Assembly: GCA_002382045.1 (NCBI GenBank)
Contig: DFZJ01000081.1
Location: 22,119-27,844, forward strand
Reading direction: 5' to 3'
Origin: Syntrophaceae bacterium UBA4059
GTDB lineage: Bacteria; Desulfobacterota; Syntrophia; Syntrophales; Smithellaceae
Length of the DNA stretch: 5,726 nt
Below the pieces are notes generated by a model that worked only from the letters and a program-made list of their open reading frames with translations, searched no databases and had not been told where the DNA came from. A program made the position numbers and the translations under genes. Shown piece after piece: positions 5,065-5,726 of this stretch. The stretch's first letter is position 1. The number at the start of each line of letters is the position of its first letter.

Positions 5065-5726
5065 TCAGGCGTGATGTCCGTGGGCGTCGTCTTTCTTTTC
5101 CTCGCCCCAGGCCACCAGCTTGCCTTCATGCTCCATCTCTTTGACCCATTTCGGATGCAGCATGGTTAAAACCTTTTTGTCCATCCAGCCCGTAATCATC
5201 GCATCCACTGATCCCGGATTGCCAATGGTGCCCAGATACAGGTGAACAAAGAAAAACGCGAAGATCGCCACAAACCCTAAAGCATGCAGCGGGTACATCC
5301 AGCGCACCAATCCTACCGGCAACGCCGTCGGGAACCACATGACCAATCCCGTCAGAATCATGATGATGCCGAAACCGGCAACCACCAGGAAGAACGCCTT
5401 CTGGCCGGGATTGTATTTACCCGTCTCGGGTACTTTATCCACATGCCACAGGTAACCGCCTGCCGCCAGACACCAGTCCAGGTCCTCCGGCATAACAAAA
5501 ACGCCCGCTTCCTTCCACCACATCCGGATCACCAGAACTAATGAAACCGCAAATACCAAACCGGTAAAGTTATGAACCAGTTTCAAACTCTTCAATCCGC
5601 CGAATAAATATCCAATGAAATTAAACGTCTGGAACATCATACCCAGTCCCGTTACACACAAAAGCAGGCAGGAAATGGCCAGCATCCAGTGCAATATTCT
5701 CTCATAGCTGTCTGTTACTTGTACGT
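5065..5726 (-). CDS. Formate dehydrogenase cytochrome b556 (gamma) subunit, 5' end outside window
   Basis: Membrane di-heme cytochrome b that takes electrons from the catalytic and iron-sulfur subunits of a periplasm-facing formate dehydrogenase and passes them to the quinone pool. The visible 219 residues show four hydrophobic segments (about 11-31, 48-69, 109-131, 145-165). The four histidines that align with the heme ligands of E. coli FdnI are kept: H12 (RILHW), H51 (LVHNF), H147 (PLHAL) and H161 (FVHLY). GKYNPGQK at 103-110 and MLHPKW at 188-193 are further family marks. The reading frame is open to the window edge (VQVTDSYERI before H12), so the TTG at 5692-5694 is not the start; roughly ten N-terminal residues are missing. 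The tail is charged and His-rich (DDAHGHHA). The catalytic molybdenum or tungsten subunit, if adjacent, lies to the right. Confidence 0.9.
   Translation of the reverse strand, partial: VQVTDSYERILHWMLAISCLLLCVTGLGMMFQTFNFIGYLFGGLKSLKLVHNFTGLVFAVSLVLVIRMWWKEAGVFVMPEDLDWCLAAGGYLWHVDKVPETGKYNPGQKAFFLVVAGFGIIMILTGLVMWFPTALPVGLVRWMYPLHALGFVAIFAFFFVHLYLGTIGNPGSVDAMITGWMDKKVLTMLHPKWVKEMEHEGKLVAWGEEKKDDAHGHHA

Noticed and set aside
5692..5694. TTG start for the formate dehydrogenase subunit
   Set aside because: The frame stays open to the window edge and the residues before the TTG fit the family N-terminus ahead of the first heme histidine, so the gene is cut by the edge.
1..5726. CRISPR array, tRNA or rRNA genes, insertion sequences
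   Set aside because: No regularly spaced long repeats, no tRNA cloverleaf or rRNA segments, and no transposase or terminal inverted repeats were seen.

Overview
The window looks like chromosomal DNA from an anaerobic Gram-negative bacterium, probably a Desulfobacterota (deltaproteobacterial) lineage such as the Syntrophales. That placement is an inference from two things: an anaerobic membrane formate dehydrogenase subunit next to molybdenum genes, and the style of the proteins. I see no phylogenetic marker, RNA gene, CRISPR array or mobile element. The common theme is molybdenum (or tungsten): uptake, then probable storage, then a subunit of an enzyme class that uses the metal.

Layout, left to right. 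(1) About 1-306, minus strand: the N-terminal part of a major facilitator superfamily transporter. It runs off the left edge and is broken by a frameshift in an A7/T7 tract, and its 5' end also lacks a usable start. (2) 307-561: intergenic leader and promoter region with a good sigma70-type promoter (388-416), a long imperfect RNA hairpin (451-508) and a GNRA-capped hairpin (521-540) just before the modA ribosome site. (3) 562-3061, plus strand: modA, modB and modC, a compact molybdate ABC transporter operon with 6-base and 1-base gaps. (4) 3062-3160: short intergenic region with an exact consensus sigma70 promoter (TTGACA, 17 bases, TATAAT), preceded by a 14-bp inverted repeat and two direct copies of TATATTGATT. 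(5) 3161-4977, plus strand: a three-gene operon encoding a GFDDTD-motif protein distantly resembling the catalytic part of archaeal TiaS, a 75-residue protein I do not recognise, and a molybdenum storage protein (MosB-like) of the amino acid kinase fold. (6) 5008-5041: a strong bidirectional terminator between convergent genes. (7) 5065-5726, minus strand: a formate dehydrogenase cytochrome b (gamma) subunit, cut by the right edge.

How the parts may work together: ModABC would import molybdate or tungstate, the MosB-like protein could store it inside the cell in an ATP-dependent way, and formate dehydrogenase would be one consumer. The two unexplained genes transcribed with the storage protein are the most interesting part. 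Their link to metal storage rests on operon structure only.
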